A stretch of DNA of 64,000 nucleotides, from the NCBI GenBank assembly GCA_944325885.1, contig CALVBT010000004.1, positions 186,001 to 250,000 on the forward strand, given 5' to 3'. The translations under genes were made by a program, and so were the position numbers. Under the pieces are notes generated by a model that did not search any database, had not been told where the DNA came from, and saw nothing but the letters and a program-made list of their open reading frames with translations. Source of the stretch: Candidatus Gastranaerophilales bacterium (GTDB taxonomy: Bacteria > Cyanobacteriota > Vampirovibrionia > Gastranaerophilales > Gastranaerophilaceae). Shown here piece by piece: positions 45,830-55,272 of this stretch (the first letter of the stretch is position 1; every line of letters starts with the position of its first letter).

Positions 45830-46684
45830 TTATAAATGATGATGTTTTTTAGAATTTACCCTGCCGCCGTCAACTTCGTGTACGTTTTCAATGGTAATAA
45901 AAGCTGATTCGTCAACTGATTTTACAAGCTGTTTGAGCTTTGCAATCTCCAGCCTGTTTATTACACAAAAGATAATTTTCTTTTCTGCACCGGAATAGCC
46001 GCCACGTGCTTTTATATAAGTAACGCTTATATCAAAATTCTCCATAATAGCGTTGCCTATATCATCGTGCTTGTCCGTAACAATACGCACAGACTTTGAC
46101 TCATTCAAACCTTCAAGCACAATGTCAATTACACGATATGCAATAAAATAAGAAATCATTGAATACATTGAACTGCGCCAGTCATTATAAACAAAGCCCG
46201 CTGCAGTAAAAATAAACAAATTAAAAAACATGATGATTTCGCCAACAGAAAAACCCCATCTTTTTGAGAGTCTTATGGACAAAATCTCTGTGCCGTCTAA
46301 AGAAGAATTACTCCTCAGCACCAGACCGACACCCGCACCCAGTATCAAACCGCCGAATATACACGCAAGAAACGGATCCGATACATGTTTATGATTTAGC
46401 AACACCTGTATTAAAGAAACACCGACTGACAATATCGAAACAGCATAAAAAGTACATACAACAAATGCCTTACCCATCTTTTGCAATGCAAGAAATATAA
46501 ATGGAAGGTTCAAAATAAAAATGCACCATCCGAGAGGAAAATGAGTCTTGTAATTTGTCATAATTGCAATACCCAGAATTCCGCCGTCAATAATCTTGTT
46601 AGGAATTAAAAAACCTTCTAAAGCAAATGCGGCAATAAGCGCACCGAAAGTCATTACTACAATATTCATCAATATCTTTTTCAT
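45830..46684 (-). CDS. YitT family membrane protein (DUF161/DUF2179)
   Basis: A 284-residue protein with five or six membrane segments (1-170), including GGILGIAIM and LRSNSSLDGTEILSIRLSKR. A C-terminal cytoplasmic DUF2179 domain (about 200-280) has SVTYIKARGGYSGAEKKIIF. Function in the family is unclear; transport has been suggested. The start ATG is 46684, facing away from the SNF2 gene. Confidence 0.88.
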   Translation of the reverse strand: MKKILMNIVVMTFGALIAAFALEGFLIPNKIIDGGILGIAIMTNYKTHFPLGWCIFILNLPFIFLALQKMGKAFVVCTFYAVSILSVGVSLIQVLLNHKHVSDPFLACIFGGLILGAGVGLVLRSNSSLDGTEILSIRLSKRWGFSVGEIIMFFNLFIFTAAGFVYNDWRSSMYSMISYFIAYRVIDIVLEGLNESKSVRIVTDKHDDIGNAIMENFDISVTYIKARGGYSGAEKKIIFCVINRLEIAKLKQLVKSVDESAFITIENVHEVDGGRVNSKKHHHL

Positions 46685-46740
46685 TTCTCAATAATAGCAC
46701 GTCACCAATAGATTGCACAATCTGTAACAAGAAAAAAGTA

Positions 46741-46768
46741 TTGTTATTTTATGAATTTCATGTATAAT
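46741..46768 (+). promoter_or_regulatory. promoter of the SNF2-helicase gene
   Basis: TTGTTA (46741-46746) and a perfect TATAAT (46763-46768), spacing 16. The predicted start near 46775 gives a leader of about 195 bases before the ATG at 46969. A TTAACAGCTGTTAA palindrome lies right at the start site (46774-46787). Confidence 0.6.
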
Positions 46769-46815
46769 CTATATTAACAGCTGTTAATAGAAGGTTTTTA
46801 AGCTGTTATTTTCAT

Positions 46816-46872
46816 TTAAGCAAAAGGGCTGTTTGGACTTAATCTTTTTATTAAGCTTTCTCTTTTGTTTAA
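46816..46872 (+). promoter_or_regulatory. structured 5' leader RNA before the SNF2-helicase gene
   Basis: TTAAGCAAAAG (46816-46826) can pair with CTTTTGTTTAA (46862-46872), 11 bp with one G-T. Inside it CTTAAT (46838-46843) pairs with ATTAAG (46850-46855). The stacked hairpins lie mid-leader. I recognise no known riboswitch class. Confidence 0.45.
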
Positions 46873-46968
46873 GCAATGTGATGTCAGAAAGAGCCTGTTT
46901 CTTTTCTGCTAAACATTCAGTTATTACCACATTTTCAAAATTCTTCACAATTTTACGCAATTTAAATT

Positions 46969-49900
46969 ATGAGCTTTTGTAAATTCAACTACAAATATAT
47001 CAAGGACAAAGCTACCCCCGGAAGCTGGAGAAGGGGATATGAAAGCTATCAAAAAGACATTGTCATGTCCTACGACACAAAAATTGCCGGTGTAGACGCA
47101 AAAGTCAAAGGCAATTTTAAAGATGCTTACGAAACCAGCCTTACTTTTACAAAAACCGGTGTAAAAGCTGACTGCAGCTGCCCGTTAAAAGAAGAATGGT
47201 GCAAACACGCTATTGCTGTCGGCTTAAAAGTAATAGAAGACAAAGTCTATGACGAATATCTTGAACGTGTACACAAAATAAAAATAGATTACCCCGACGA
47301 AATCGTTCCTCCGGTAGAACATCCTACAGGCAGATACGTTTTCCACTTTAATCCGAAACGAAGACAAAATTTCTTCTCCATTCTCGTTATGGACAGAGAA
47401 ACAGGAAAAGTAATAAGAGATTTGGAAGCAATATTAAGAGCAATCATTGAACTGCAAAGAAATGACAAATCTTTTGTTTTGAATGAAGAAGAAAAAGTAG
47501 ATATAGCTATTTTCCAGCTGCTGCTGCAACGCTCACGCCTTGACAAAAAAGCCGGCTGGTATGATGTACCGATAAACAAATTTGACGGTTTCTTCCAGCT
47601 GCTGGCACGTGCAGAAGAAGTTATCGACGGAAAAACAAAAGAAAGACTCCGCTTTGATGACAAAGAATGGGAACTCGCTCTGTCGGTTAATTTCTCCATG
47701 GTAGGCAATGTGCTGTTGTCTTTAACATGGGAGCGTCCTGACGGAAGTGACTCTTATCCTTTTGAAGAAATCAGATATTTTTCAAGACAACTAAAATGGG
47801 GCCGATACAAAAACGTAATCTTTCCGACAACCACACCTGTGTCAGCTTTGCCCCAAAATCTTATTAAAGCAAGCTTTACCGATGTAAAAGATGCTGACGG
47901 TGCAAAATTCTTATACGAAGAACTGCCCAAGCTTCAAAAAGTTATGAAAGTAACTGTTTCAGAAACAATTGAAAAACTGTTTTTGGAACAAAAACCGCCT
48001 ATAAATGTTGTTACACTCGGGCTTGATTATGACGGTTCGCTAAAAGCAGAACTTGAATTTGAATATGACGGCACACGTGTACCTTATTCAAAACATACTG
48101 AAAAAACACCTTATGTAACCATTAAAAAACCGAAAGAAGACCTCTTGTACTGGGTAAAACGCAATCCCCAGCACGAAGAAGCCGCTTACAACATGCTTCT
48201 GGCATGTAAATTTGCTCCTATGCAGACAAACAACCTTGCACTGGAAAAAGAAAACGCAATCGATTTTTACAACTATTACATACAGCAGGCTGGCGACGGG
48301 TGGAAATTTGAAGAAAAAGACGACATGTCATTTTTCAAACTCACAAAAGACCCGTTCGAATTGTGTGCAGAGATTGACTTTGCAATTGATTCCACAGACA
48401 GTTTTGAATTAGAGCTTTACGGACGTGTAGGCGAAGAGATTATCCCGTTCGATGATGTATACAGTCTTACACTGGATAACAGCAAATATGTAAGAATCAA
48501 AAATCTTGGATTTGCAGAAGTTCCCACAATGGATATTTATTCATTGATGAGAGCCTTCAACACCTTTGATGTTTACAAAAATGATGACAACAAATATATT
48601 GTAAAAACCTATCGTGCAGGTCTTATTTCCGAAATGGAAAACCTCGGACTTAAACTCAAAATGAGCAGAAGGTTTAATAAATTCTGGAAACAAATTTCAA
48701 CCTTCTCCACCATGGATGTTCCGAGCCTGCCAAAAGGTATCAATGCAGAGTTCAGAGAATATCAGACACGTGGTTTTGGCTGGCTGTGGTTTATGTATCA
48801 GTACGGTCTTAACGGAATCCTTGCCGATGATATGGGTCTTGGTAAAACTCTGCAGGCACTGGCACTGCTTCAAAAAGCAAAAGAAAAAAATAAAAAAGCA
48901 CCGAATCTCGTTATCTGCCCGACTTCCGTTGTATTTAACTGGGAAAACGAAATTGAAAAATTTGCACCGAACCTCTCATGCCTGAAACTCACCGGTGCTG
49001 ACAGAAAAGATTTGTTCAAAGAAATTCCGAAATACGACGTCATAATAACCAGCTATGCACTGATAAGAAGAGATATAGCAAAACTCAAAAAACAAGAATT
49101 CAGATACGTAATTCTGGATGAATCTCAAAACATAAAAAATGCAGATTCCATGACAGCACAAAGTGTAAAACAGCTCAACTGCAAACACAAACTCGCTCTG
49201 TCAGGTACACCTATAGAAAACAGGCTGGAAGAACTATGGTCTTTATTTGACTTCCTTATGCCGGGATTTCTTTTTGACAAAAACGAATTTAACTACCGTT
49301 ATGTAACACCGATTATGGAACGAGAAGACAAAACAGTAGAAAAACGTTTAAAATCACAGATTTATCCGTTCATCTTGCGCCGTATGAAAAGAGATGTTGC
49401 AAAAGACCTTCCGGATAAAATCGAAAACGTTGCATACTGCGAACTCACTCCGGAACAAAAAGACTTTTACATGGAAGTTATGGATTCCACAAGAGAAGAA
49501 CTCTTCAAATCCATTGAAGAAAAAGGTATTGAAAAGAGCAGAATGTCTATCTTCTCGGCACTGCTGCGCTTAAGACAGATTTGCTGCCACCCGAGATTGT
49601 ATGACAAAGAAAACGTCAAAGGCATAAACGAATCAGGCAAATTTGAACAACTGAAAACAATGCTCGAAGAAATCATTGCCGAAAAACACAGAGTTCTTTT
49701 GTTCAGCCAGTTTGTAGACATGCTTGATATCATAAAAGAATGGCTGACAAAAGCAGGCATAAAACACGAATACCTTACAGGCAGCACAAAAGACCGTCAG
49801 GAAGTTGTTGAAAGATTCAACTCTGACCCGACAATACCGATTTTCTTAATCAGCTTGAAGGCAGGCGGTACAGGTCTGAACCTCACTGGTGCCGACTATG

Positions 49901-50145
49901 TAATCCACTATGACCCGTGGTGGAACCCTGCTGTAGAAGATCAGGCAACAGACAGGGCTTATCGTATCGGACAGACCAAAAAAGTCTTTGTTTACCGTAT
50001 GATTACCAAAGGCACTGTAGAAGAAAAAATTCAAAAACTAAAATCAAGAAAAAGAGATTTGGTCGACAGTGTAATTTCAGTAGACAGAAATATCGGCAAA
50101 TCACTTACTTACGAAGACCTCAAAGATATCTTCTCTCTTGATTAA
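46969..50145 (+). CDS. SWIM zinc-finger SNF2-family helicase
   Basis: A 1058-residue DNA-dependent ATPase. The N-terminal SWIM finger is CSCPLKEEWCKH (C69, C71, C78, H80). A long middle region (about 100-590) of bacterial SNF2-associated type follows. The helicase core has DDMGLGKTLQ (motif I), LDESQN (motif II), ALSGTPIENRLEELW (motif III) and QATDRAYRIGQ (motif VI). Likely remodels or repairs nucleoprotein. The LdpA gene follows after 25 bp. Confidence 0.93.
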   Translation: MSFCKFNYKYIKDKATPGSWRRGYESYQKDIVMSYDTKIAGVDAKVKGNFKDAYETSLTFTKTGVKADCSCPLKEEWCKHAIAVGLKVIEDKVYDEYLERVHKIKIDYPDEIVPPVEHPTGRYVFHFNPKRRQNFFSILVMDRETGKVIRDLEAILRAIIELQRNDKSFVLNEEEKVDIAIFQLLLQRSRLDKKAGWYDVPINKFDGFFQLLARAEEVIDGKTKERLRFDDKEWELALSVNFSMVGNVLLSLTWERPDGSDSYPFEEIRYFSRQLKWGRYKNVIFPTTTPVSALPQNLIKASFTDVKDADGAKFLYEELPKLQKVMKVTVSETIEKLFLEQKPPINVVTLGLDYDGSLKAELEFEYDGTRVPYSKHTEKTPYVTIKKPKEDLLYWVKRNPQHEEAAYNMLLACKFAPMQTNNLALEKENAIDFYNYYIQQAGDGWKFEEKDDMSFFKLTKDPFELCAEIDFAIDSTDSFELELYGRVGEEIIPFDDVYSLTLDNSKYVRIKNLGFAEVPTMDIYSLMRAFNTFDVYKNDDNKYIVKTYRAGLISEMENLGLKLKMSRRFNKFWKQISTFSTMDVPSLPKGINAEFREYQTRGFGWLWFMYQYGLNGILADDMGLGKTLQALALLQKAKEKNKKAPNLVICPTSVVFNWENEIEKFAPNLSCLKLTGADRKDLFKEIPKYDVIITSYALIRRDIAKLKKQEFRYVILDESQNIKNADSMTAQSVKQLNCKHKLALSGTPIENRLEELWSLFDFLMPGFLFDKNEFNYRYVTPIMEREDKTVEKRLKSQIYPFILRRMKRDVAKDLPDKIENVAYCELTPEQKDFYMEVMDSTREELFKSIEEKGIEKSRMSIFSALLRLRQICCHPRLYDKENVKGINESGKFEQLKTMLEEIIAEKHRVLLFSQFVDMLDIIKEWLTKAGIKHEYLTGSTKDRQEVVERFNSDPTIPIFLISLKAGGTGLNLTGADYVIHYDPWWNPAVEDQATDRAYRIGQTKKVFVYRMITKGTVEEKIQKLKSRKRDLVDSVISVDRNIGKSLTYEDLKDIFSLD

Positions 50146-50170
50146 AATTTTCCTAATTTAGAGGCAGTTT

Positions 50171-51100
50171 ATGAAACAAAATCTTCTAAAAACACTTGAT
50201 GAAAAAAAGATATTCAAACTGGTTCTTGGCCTTGGCAATCAAGATTTTGAAGAAATAGAAGACCTTGTCACGGTTTATGCAATAGCAGGAGCCGACATGT
50301 TCGACATAAACCCTTCAAAAGAAGCTATAGAAGCTGTTTTAAGAGGGGTTAAAAAAGCCGGAAGACAAATCGAAGAATTTTATTACACTATCAGCACAGG
50401 GCTTTTGGGTGACAGCCACGTACAAAAATGCCATATCGATAAAAACAAATGCAAACGCTGCGGAAAATGCATAAAAAAATGCCCGAGAAATGCAATAGAA
50501 TGGAATGGCGAATTTCCTGAAGTCATTGTACAAAAATGTATTGGCTGCAAAAAATGCGACGACTGCAAGGCTATTTCATTTAACGATACAGAATACAATA
50601 TAGAAGAAATTGTTAAACTTGCTAAAAAATATAAATTAGACTGCGTGGAACTGCACATATCCTCAAAAAAAATACCGGAACAAGAAATAAAATATGTGCT
50701 TAAAGAATTTTCCGGAGCTTTGAGCGTTTGTCTGGACAGAAAATATTACTCTAATGAAAGAATTAAAAAACTCATCAATAAAATAATAAAATGGAAACAA
50801 GACTCCAAATTTATTATACAGGCAGACGGTGTACCTATGTCAGGCGGTGATGATACCTTCAAATCCACCTTGCAGGCAGTTGCCATGGCGCATTTAGTAC
50901 AGGATTACGGCACGTATATATTTATGTCCGGCGGAACAAACACAAAAACAGCCTGGCTTGCAAAAACCTGTGAACTCAGATACAACGGCATCGGCATAGG
51001 GTCTTATGCCAGAAAAATAGTTAAAAACAAAAAATTGGAAGAAGCCGTACACGAAGCAGAAAAACTTATAAAAGCTTGCAAAAATGATAGAGAAGATTAA
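50171..51100 (+). CDS. ldpA: LdpA-like iron-sulfur protein
   Basis: A 309-residue Fe-S protein similar to cyanobacterial LdpA, a redox-sensing input to the Kai circadian clock in Synechococcus. The N-terminal domain has VTVYAIAGADMFDI. Two 4Fe-4S motifs follow, CKRCGKCIKKCPRN and CIGCKKCDDC (about residues 94-136). The C-terminal part has QADGVPMSGGDDTFKST, FMSGGTNTKTAWLA and GIGIGSYARKIV, in LdpA order. No kai genes are visible, so the role here is probably redox-linked but not clock input. The end overlaps tilS by 17 bp. Confidence 0.85.
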   Translation: MKQNLLKTLDEKKIFKLVLGLGNQDFEEIEDLVTVYAIAGADMFDINPSKEAIEAVLRGVKKAGRQIEEFYYTISTGLLGDSHVQKCHIDKNKCKRCGKCIKKCPRNAIEWNGEFPEVIVQKCIGCKKCDDCKAISFNDTEYNIEEIVKLAKKYKLDCVELHISSKKIPEQEIKYVLKEFSGALSVCLDRKYYSNERIKKLINKIIKWKQDSKFIIQADGVPMSGGDDTFKSTLQAVAMAHLVQDYGTYIFMSGGTNTKTAWLAKTCELRYNGIGIGSYARKIVKNKKLEEAVHEAEKLIKACKNDRED

Positions 51101-52439
51101 AAAATTTTTAAAAAAATACGATTTACTGTCACAGGAAAAAACCTTTGTAGTAGGCTTTTCAGGCGGATACGATTCTATGTGCATGTTAGATATTCTGCAC
51201 AAAATTTCTCAAAAAGAGGGCTTTCGCCTCATTGCTCTGCACCTCAACCACAACTGGAGAGGACGTGAAGCAGAAATTGAACAGGAAAACTGTGAAAATT
51301 ACTGCAAACAAAATAATATAGAAATTTATACAGAAACTCTGCCCGAAGGCACCCCGAAAACAGAAACCATTGCAAGAGAAAAACGACAGGAATTTTTTAA
51401 AAAATGCTATAAAAAATTTAACGCTGACGGACTTTTTCTTGCTCACACAAAATCAGATAATACAGAAACCATCCTCTACAGACTGACAAAAGGCACCGGA
51501 GTAAAAGGGTTATGCGGGATTTTAGAAAAATCAAAATTCGATTTTTGTGAAATTTACCGCCCGCTTATGGAATTTTCCAGAAAAGACATAATAAAATACT
51601 GCACAAATAACAAACTTGTCCCGAACAATGACTCGAGCAACTTTGACACAAAATATGCACGCAATTTTATACGACACCAAATAATTTCCGAATTAAAAAA
51701 TATCAACCCCAAAATTGACGATGTAATACTGAATCTTTCCAAAATTGCTATATCAGAACAAAACATTGTAAAAGAATATCTGGACAAAATCCGAAACGTA
51801 ATCTACAAAGACGACTATATTTTAACCGACAAATTTATAGAACTTTCAAAAGATGTTCAGTGTAAACTGATTCTTGACTATCTTGTGGAACAAAATCTGG
51901 ACTATGATTCCAAACGTGTGCAGGAGATTTATGAATTTATAAATAAAAATGCAAAATACAAATCAGGCAGAACTTTTTCTCTGACAACAGATTTGTGGCT
52001 GTTTGTTTCAAAAGAAAAAATTTGCACAATTGATGATTTGGAACCGGATAAAAATACAGAAGAAATTGAAATAACTCAGTGCGGAAAATACACAATAAAC
52101 GGCAAAGTTTTTTCAATAGAAAAATATACAGCGCAAAAAATGCCGGAATTTCCTAAAGCTACTGAAATGAAAGCTTATGTATCGCTCCCGCAAAATTTTG
52201 TTTACACAATACGCACCCGCCTGCACGGTGATACAATCCAACCCTTTGGCATGGACGGAACAATGAAGCTGAAAAAACTTTTTATAAACAAAGGAGTAGA
52301 AAAATTTGCAAGAAACGATATCATACTCCTGTGTAACGGCCACGAAGTTCTGTGGGCTGCAGGAATCTGCCTGAGCGAAAAACTACGTGCAAAAACTCTG
52401 CCCACACATATACTGAGCATTACCCAAGAAAACAAATAA
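51084..52439 (+). CDS. tilS: tRNA(Ile)-lysidine synthase
   Basis: Converts C34 of tRNA-Ile(CAU) to lysidine, letting it read AUA. The 451-residue PP-loop ATPase has SGGYDS at 26-31, the LHLNHNWRG and AHTKSDNTETILYRL blocks, and YARNFIRHQI. The C-terminal TilS domain has MDGTMKLKKLFINKG. The start lies inside the end of the LdpA gene and is thus coupled. Confidence 0.93.
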   Translation: MIEKIKKFLKKYDLLSQEKTFVVGFSGGYDSMCMLDILHKISQKEGFRLIALHLNHNWRGREAEIEQENCENYCKQNNIEIYTETLPEGTPKTETIAREKRQEFFKKCYKKFNADGLFLAHTKSDNTETILYRLTKGTGVKGLCGILEKSKFDFCEIYRPLMEFSRKDIIKYCTNNKLVPNNDSSNFDTKYARNFIRHQIISELKNINPKIDDVILNLSKIAISEQNIVKEYLDKIRNVIYKDDYILTDKFIELSKDVQCKLILDYLVEQNLDYDSKRVQEIYEFINKNAKYKSGRTFSLTTDLWLFVSKEKICTIDDLEPDKNTEEIEITQCGKYTINGKVFSIEKYTAQKMPEFPKATEMKAYVSLPQNFVYTIRTRLHGDTIQPFGMDGTMKLKKLFINKGVEKFARNDIILLCNGHEVLWAAGICLSEKLRAKTLPTHILSITQENK

Positions 52440-52477
52440 TGCTATAATTTGTATAAATTTTGCAAAGGAAACCTCAC

Positions 52478-53014
52478 ATGCTTGATAAAAAAACAGAAGA
52501 TTTAAAAGTTCTTTTTACGCAGGAACAAATCGAACAAAGAACAAAAGAACTTGCACAGGAAATCAATAAAGACTTCGGAACAGAAGAACCTTTAACGTTA
52601 ATATGTGTACTCAAAGGCTCGAGTATCTTCTTCTGTGATTTATCAAAACACTTAAAAATGCCCGTACAAATGGAATTTATCAGGGTTTCGAGTTACGGAA
52701 ACCAAAAAACATCATCAGGTCACGTACAGGCAATGGATTTGACCCTGCCTAATCTTGAAAATAAAAACGCACTTATTGTTGAAGATATTATAGACACAGG
52801 CTGTACAATGAAATTTTTAACAGAACTGCTGTGCAGAACTCACAAACCTAAAAAATTAAAAGTAGTAACACTCTTAAACAAAAAAATGGCCAGAAAAACT
52901 CCGATTGAGCCTGATTTTTACGGGTTTGAAATCGATGACAAATTTGTAGTAGGCTACGGACTCGATTACGAAGGCTATATGAGAAATCTCCCTTACATAG
53001 GATATTTTGAATAA
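52478..53014 (+). CDS. hpt: hypoxanthine phosphoribosyltransferase
   Basis: Purine salvage enzyme making IMP/GMP from hypoxanthine/guanine and PRPP. The 178-residue protein has VLKGSSIFFCDLSKHL, RVSSYGNQKTSSG, the PRPP loop LIVEDIIDTGCTMKF and DKFVVGYGLDYEGYMRNLP. I chose ATG 52478 with AAAGGAA upstream; an earlier in-frame TTG lies before that site. A TATAAT at 52443-52448 may give it its own promoter besides read-through from tilS, the common tilS-hpt pairing. Confidence 0.95.
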   Translation: MLDKKTEDLKVLFTQEQIEQRTKELAQEINKDFGTEEPLTLICVLKGSSIFFCDLSKHLKMPVQMEFIRVSSYGNQKTSSGHVQAMDLTLPNLENKNALIVEDIIDTGCTMKFLTELLCRTHKPKKLKVVTLLNKKMARKTPIEPDFYGFEIDDKFVVGYGLDYEGYMRNLPYIGYFE

Positions 53015-53061
53015 GCCTGAAAACAAACCGAATCCTTGCCGGCATTGTTTAGAAAAGATAT

Positions 53062-53898
53062 TTAAACTCCGGAATTACGATTTATATCGATTTTCTTGAG
53101 CCTTTTTTCAAGTTTTTTGTACCATTTCAATTTCTGTTTGTACAAATACTCATAATCTTCTATATCACCGTGAGTAATTTCCGCAAACTGTTTGTCACAC
53201 AATGCTTCAAAATTCTTTTCCAGCATGTGAGTCAATTCTTTTCTGTCAAAATTTGCGTCAGTAAGAACAAACGGCTCACCCACATCACAAAGAACTTCTG
53301 GTTTGTCCTCTCTCAAAAACGGATAATTGACAGCAACAGGTATGAGGTTAATCCCGCCTGCTTTTTTAATAACATTTTTTGCAATATAAGCCATGCCTGT
53401 CTGGAACTCTATCGGCCTATACATAGGGGGTCTTATGATTCCCTGAGGGAAAAGCCACAAAGATTTTGTTTTGTCGCACAATTCTTCTACAGAATACTGC
53501 AACGCTCTCATAGAGGCCTGAGGTGATTTTTTGTTTACGGGAAAAGCACCGGCTCTTGCAAGAATAGGGAATCTATTCAACTCCTCTATCATCATTCTGA
53601 TATCAGTATCAAAAATTCTGCGGCAAAGATTGTACCCTACTATGCCATCCCACCAGTTGTTATGCGGAGCATAAATAATATTGGAAAAATCAGGGTTGCG
53701 TTTGTCATAATTTTCTTTATTTTTAATTTTTAAAGAGAAAAATCGGTTTTCCAACATATTGTAGAAAAATTGATCAGCGACCCATCTCCAGAAAGGTGTG
53801 GGTTTTGCCGCTCTGAATTTTTCATCCTTGTTTCGCAATTTTGTAGGCGGAACATCGGAATATAATTGTTGATTCTCCTTATGAAGTAAATTTTGCAA
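53062..53898 (-). CDS. lysophospholipid acyltransferase (PlsC-like)
   Basis: A 278-residue acyltransferase likely acting in phospholipid or lipid-A-like acylation at the membrane face. The catalytic HX4D is in APHNNWWDGIVG (about residue 78), and the substrate-binding block reads LFPQGIIRPPM where plsC has EGTR. There is no transmembrane segment at the N-terminus. The start is TTG at 53898, supported by AAGGAG (53908-53913) 9 bases upstream; no ATG fits better. It is monocistronic. Confidence 0.82.
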   Translation of the reverse strand: MQNLLHKENQQLYSDVPPTKLRNKDEKFRAAKPTPFWRWVADQFFYNMLENRFFSLKIKNKENYDKRNPDFSNIIYAPHNNWWDGIVGYNLCRRIFDTDIRMMIEELNRFPILARAGAFPVNKKSPQASMRALQYSVEELCDKTKSLWLFPQGIIRPPMYRPIEFQTGMAYIAKNVIKKAGGINLIPVAVNYPFLREDKPEVLCDVGEPFVLTDANFDRKELTHMLEKNFEALCDKQFAEITHGDIEDYEYLYKQKLKWYKKLEKRLKKIDINRNSGV

Positions 53899-53997
53899 TA
53901 TAAAAAGCTCCTTTTATGTAATTTTACCCCTTAAACATTAATTTTTGAACAATTTTAATATTTTTTTTACAATTTTTGTCAATATCTTTTTAGATTT

Positions 53998-55272
53998 CTA
54001 CTCTCTTTTTACTTCTATAGAATAGACAGGAATTTTACGCATATTTTCTTTTTTCCCTACATAAAAATCCAACCATATTTTTGGTGCAGAATAAATTTCG
54101 TCTTTGTCTGTATATTCATATTTAAAACGATACATAGGTGATGCTGTTCTGGCTTTTAGAGGTTTTTTCTTGGAATAAAATCTCTGGCTGAACACATCGT
54201 CAACTTTATCATTATATCTCAATTTTGCAATAACATACAGAGAATTAAAATCATTCTGCGAAGTATTCTCTACCTTAAATTTAACATATATTTTTTGTTT
54301 TGTTTTAAAGAAATTCGTCTTTACCCTCATCGAAACAAGATTTATATGAACATCTTTGTCCGTTATGACATAACGTTTTTGGAAATTTTTTACAGCTTTC
54401 AGTTTGTGCTGATAGAGGTTTGTTTCTACATCCTGACCGTTAGAATAATAATATCTGATAAGCTTTAACAAAATTTCTTCGTAAATATCAAAGTTAATAA
54501 GCCCCGGATCAGTCGCATAGGTTTTTTCCATATACTGATTTGCCAGTATCGGGTCATAATCCTTATACAAAACAGCAAGTTTGTAATACAAAACAGAAGT
54601 TTCTCTATACAAAAGTGCTGTCTCAAGACTCTCAATAGCCTTGTCTATACTATGATGTTTGTAGTCGTCATCAGCTATTTTGTTGTAACAATCAAGTATG
54701 CTGTTCACGGCGTATTCTTTTTTATCAGAATCAACTTTTTTGTAATAAAAAAATGCAATTTTATACTGTTTTACAGCAGTATTATACTTTTTTTTCTGCC
54801 AGAAAATATCTCCAAGGTTCATATAAAAATCACCCTTGGCAATCAAAAGCGGCTTGTGGTCAGTGTTTTTTAACTGTTTTACAATATTCAGAGCCTGCGT
54901 ATATTTTCCCTGTTTCAAATACAAATTTGCAAGCCCCAGATATGAGCTGTAAACTCCATATGGAGATTTTTCAATTGCTTTTTTGTATTCTTCTTCAGCA
55001 TGCCCGTAATTAAAAATCAGTGTGTACAAATTGCCGAGTCTTACATTAATGGCATAATTTCCCGGATTTTTCTTTGCTTCTTCCGTATATCTTTCAATGA
55101 GATAATTTATCAGTTCATTATCCTTTGCAGTGTTAGAAATTTTAGCCAGCATTCTGGAATGATGCTCCGCAATAATTTTAGAACAACCTGTAGCAACAGA
55201 GGCCAAAACCAACGCCACCAAAAGCGCAATCAATATTGTTCTAAAATATTCCAGAATTTCTACTTTATTCAT
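53998..55272 (-). CDS. membrane-anchored TPR protein
   Basis: A 424-residue protein with an N-terminal hydrophobic segment (about 13-31). It ends ATGCSKII, which is a weak lipobox, so it is either a lipoprotein or a membrane anchor. Several TPR repeats follow (about 80-300), for example GNLYTLIFNYGHAEEEYKKA and GLANLYLKQGKYTQALNI. The C-terminal beta-rich domain (about 330-424) is unassigned. I chose ATG 55272, overlapping the mgtC stop by 8 bp. Probably an envelope assembly scaffold. Confidence 0.75.
   Translation of the reverse strand: MNKVEILEYFRTILIALLVALVLASVATGCSKIIAEHHSRMLAKISNTAKDNELINYLIERYTEEAKKNPGNYAINVRLGNLYTLIFNYGHAEEEYKKAIEKSPYGVYSSYLGLANLYLKQGKYTQALNIVKQLKNTDHKPLLIAKGDFYMNLGDIFWQKKKYNTAVKQYKIAFFYYKKVDSDKKEYAVNSILDCYNKIADDDYKHHSIDKAIESLETALLYRETSVLYYKLAVLYKDYDPILANQYMEKTYATDPGLINFDIYEEILLKLIRYYYSNGQDVETNLYQHKLKAVKNFQKRYVITDKDVHINLVSMRVKTNFFKTKQKIYVKFKVENTSQNDFNSLYVIAKLRYNDKVDDVFSQRFYSKKKPLKARTASPMYRFKYEYTDKDEIYSAPKIWLDFYVGKKENMRKIPVYSIEVKRE

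Noticed and set aside
47289-47708. A 139-codon minus-strand frame inside the SNF2 gene
   Set aside because: Ser/Leu-rich shadow of a well-supported coding frame.
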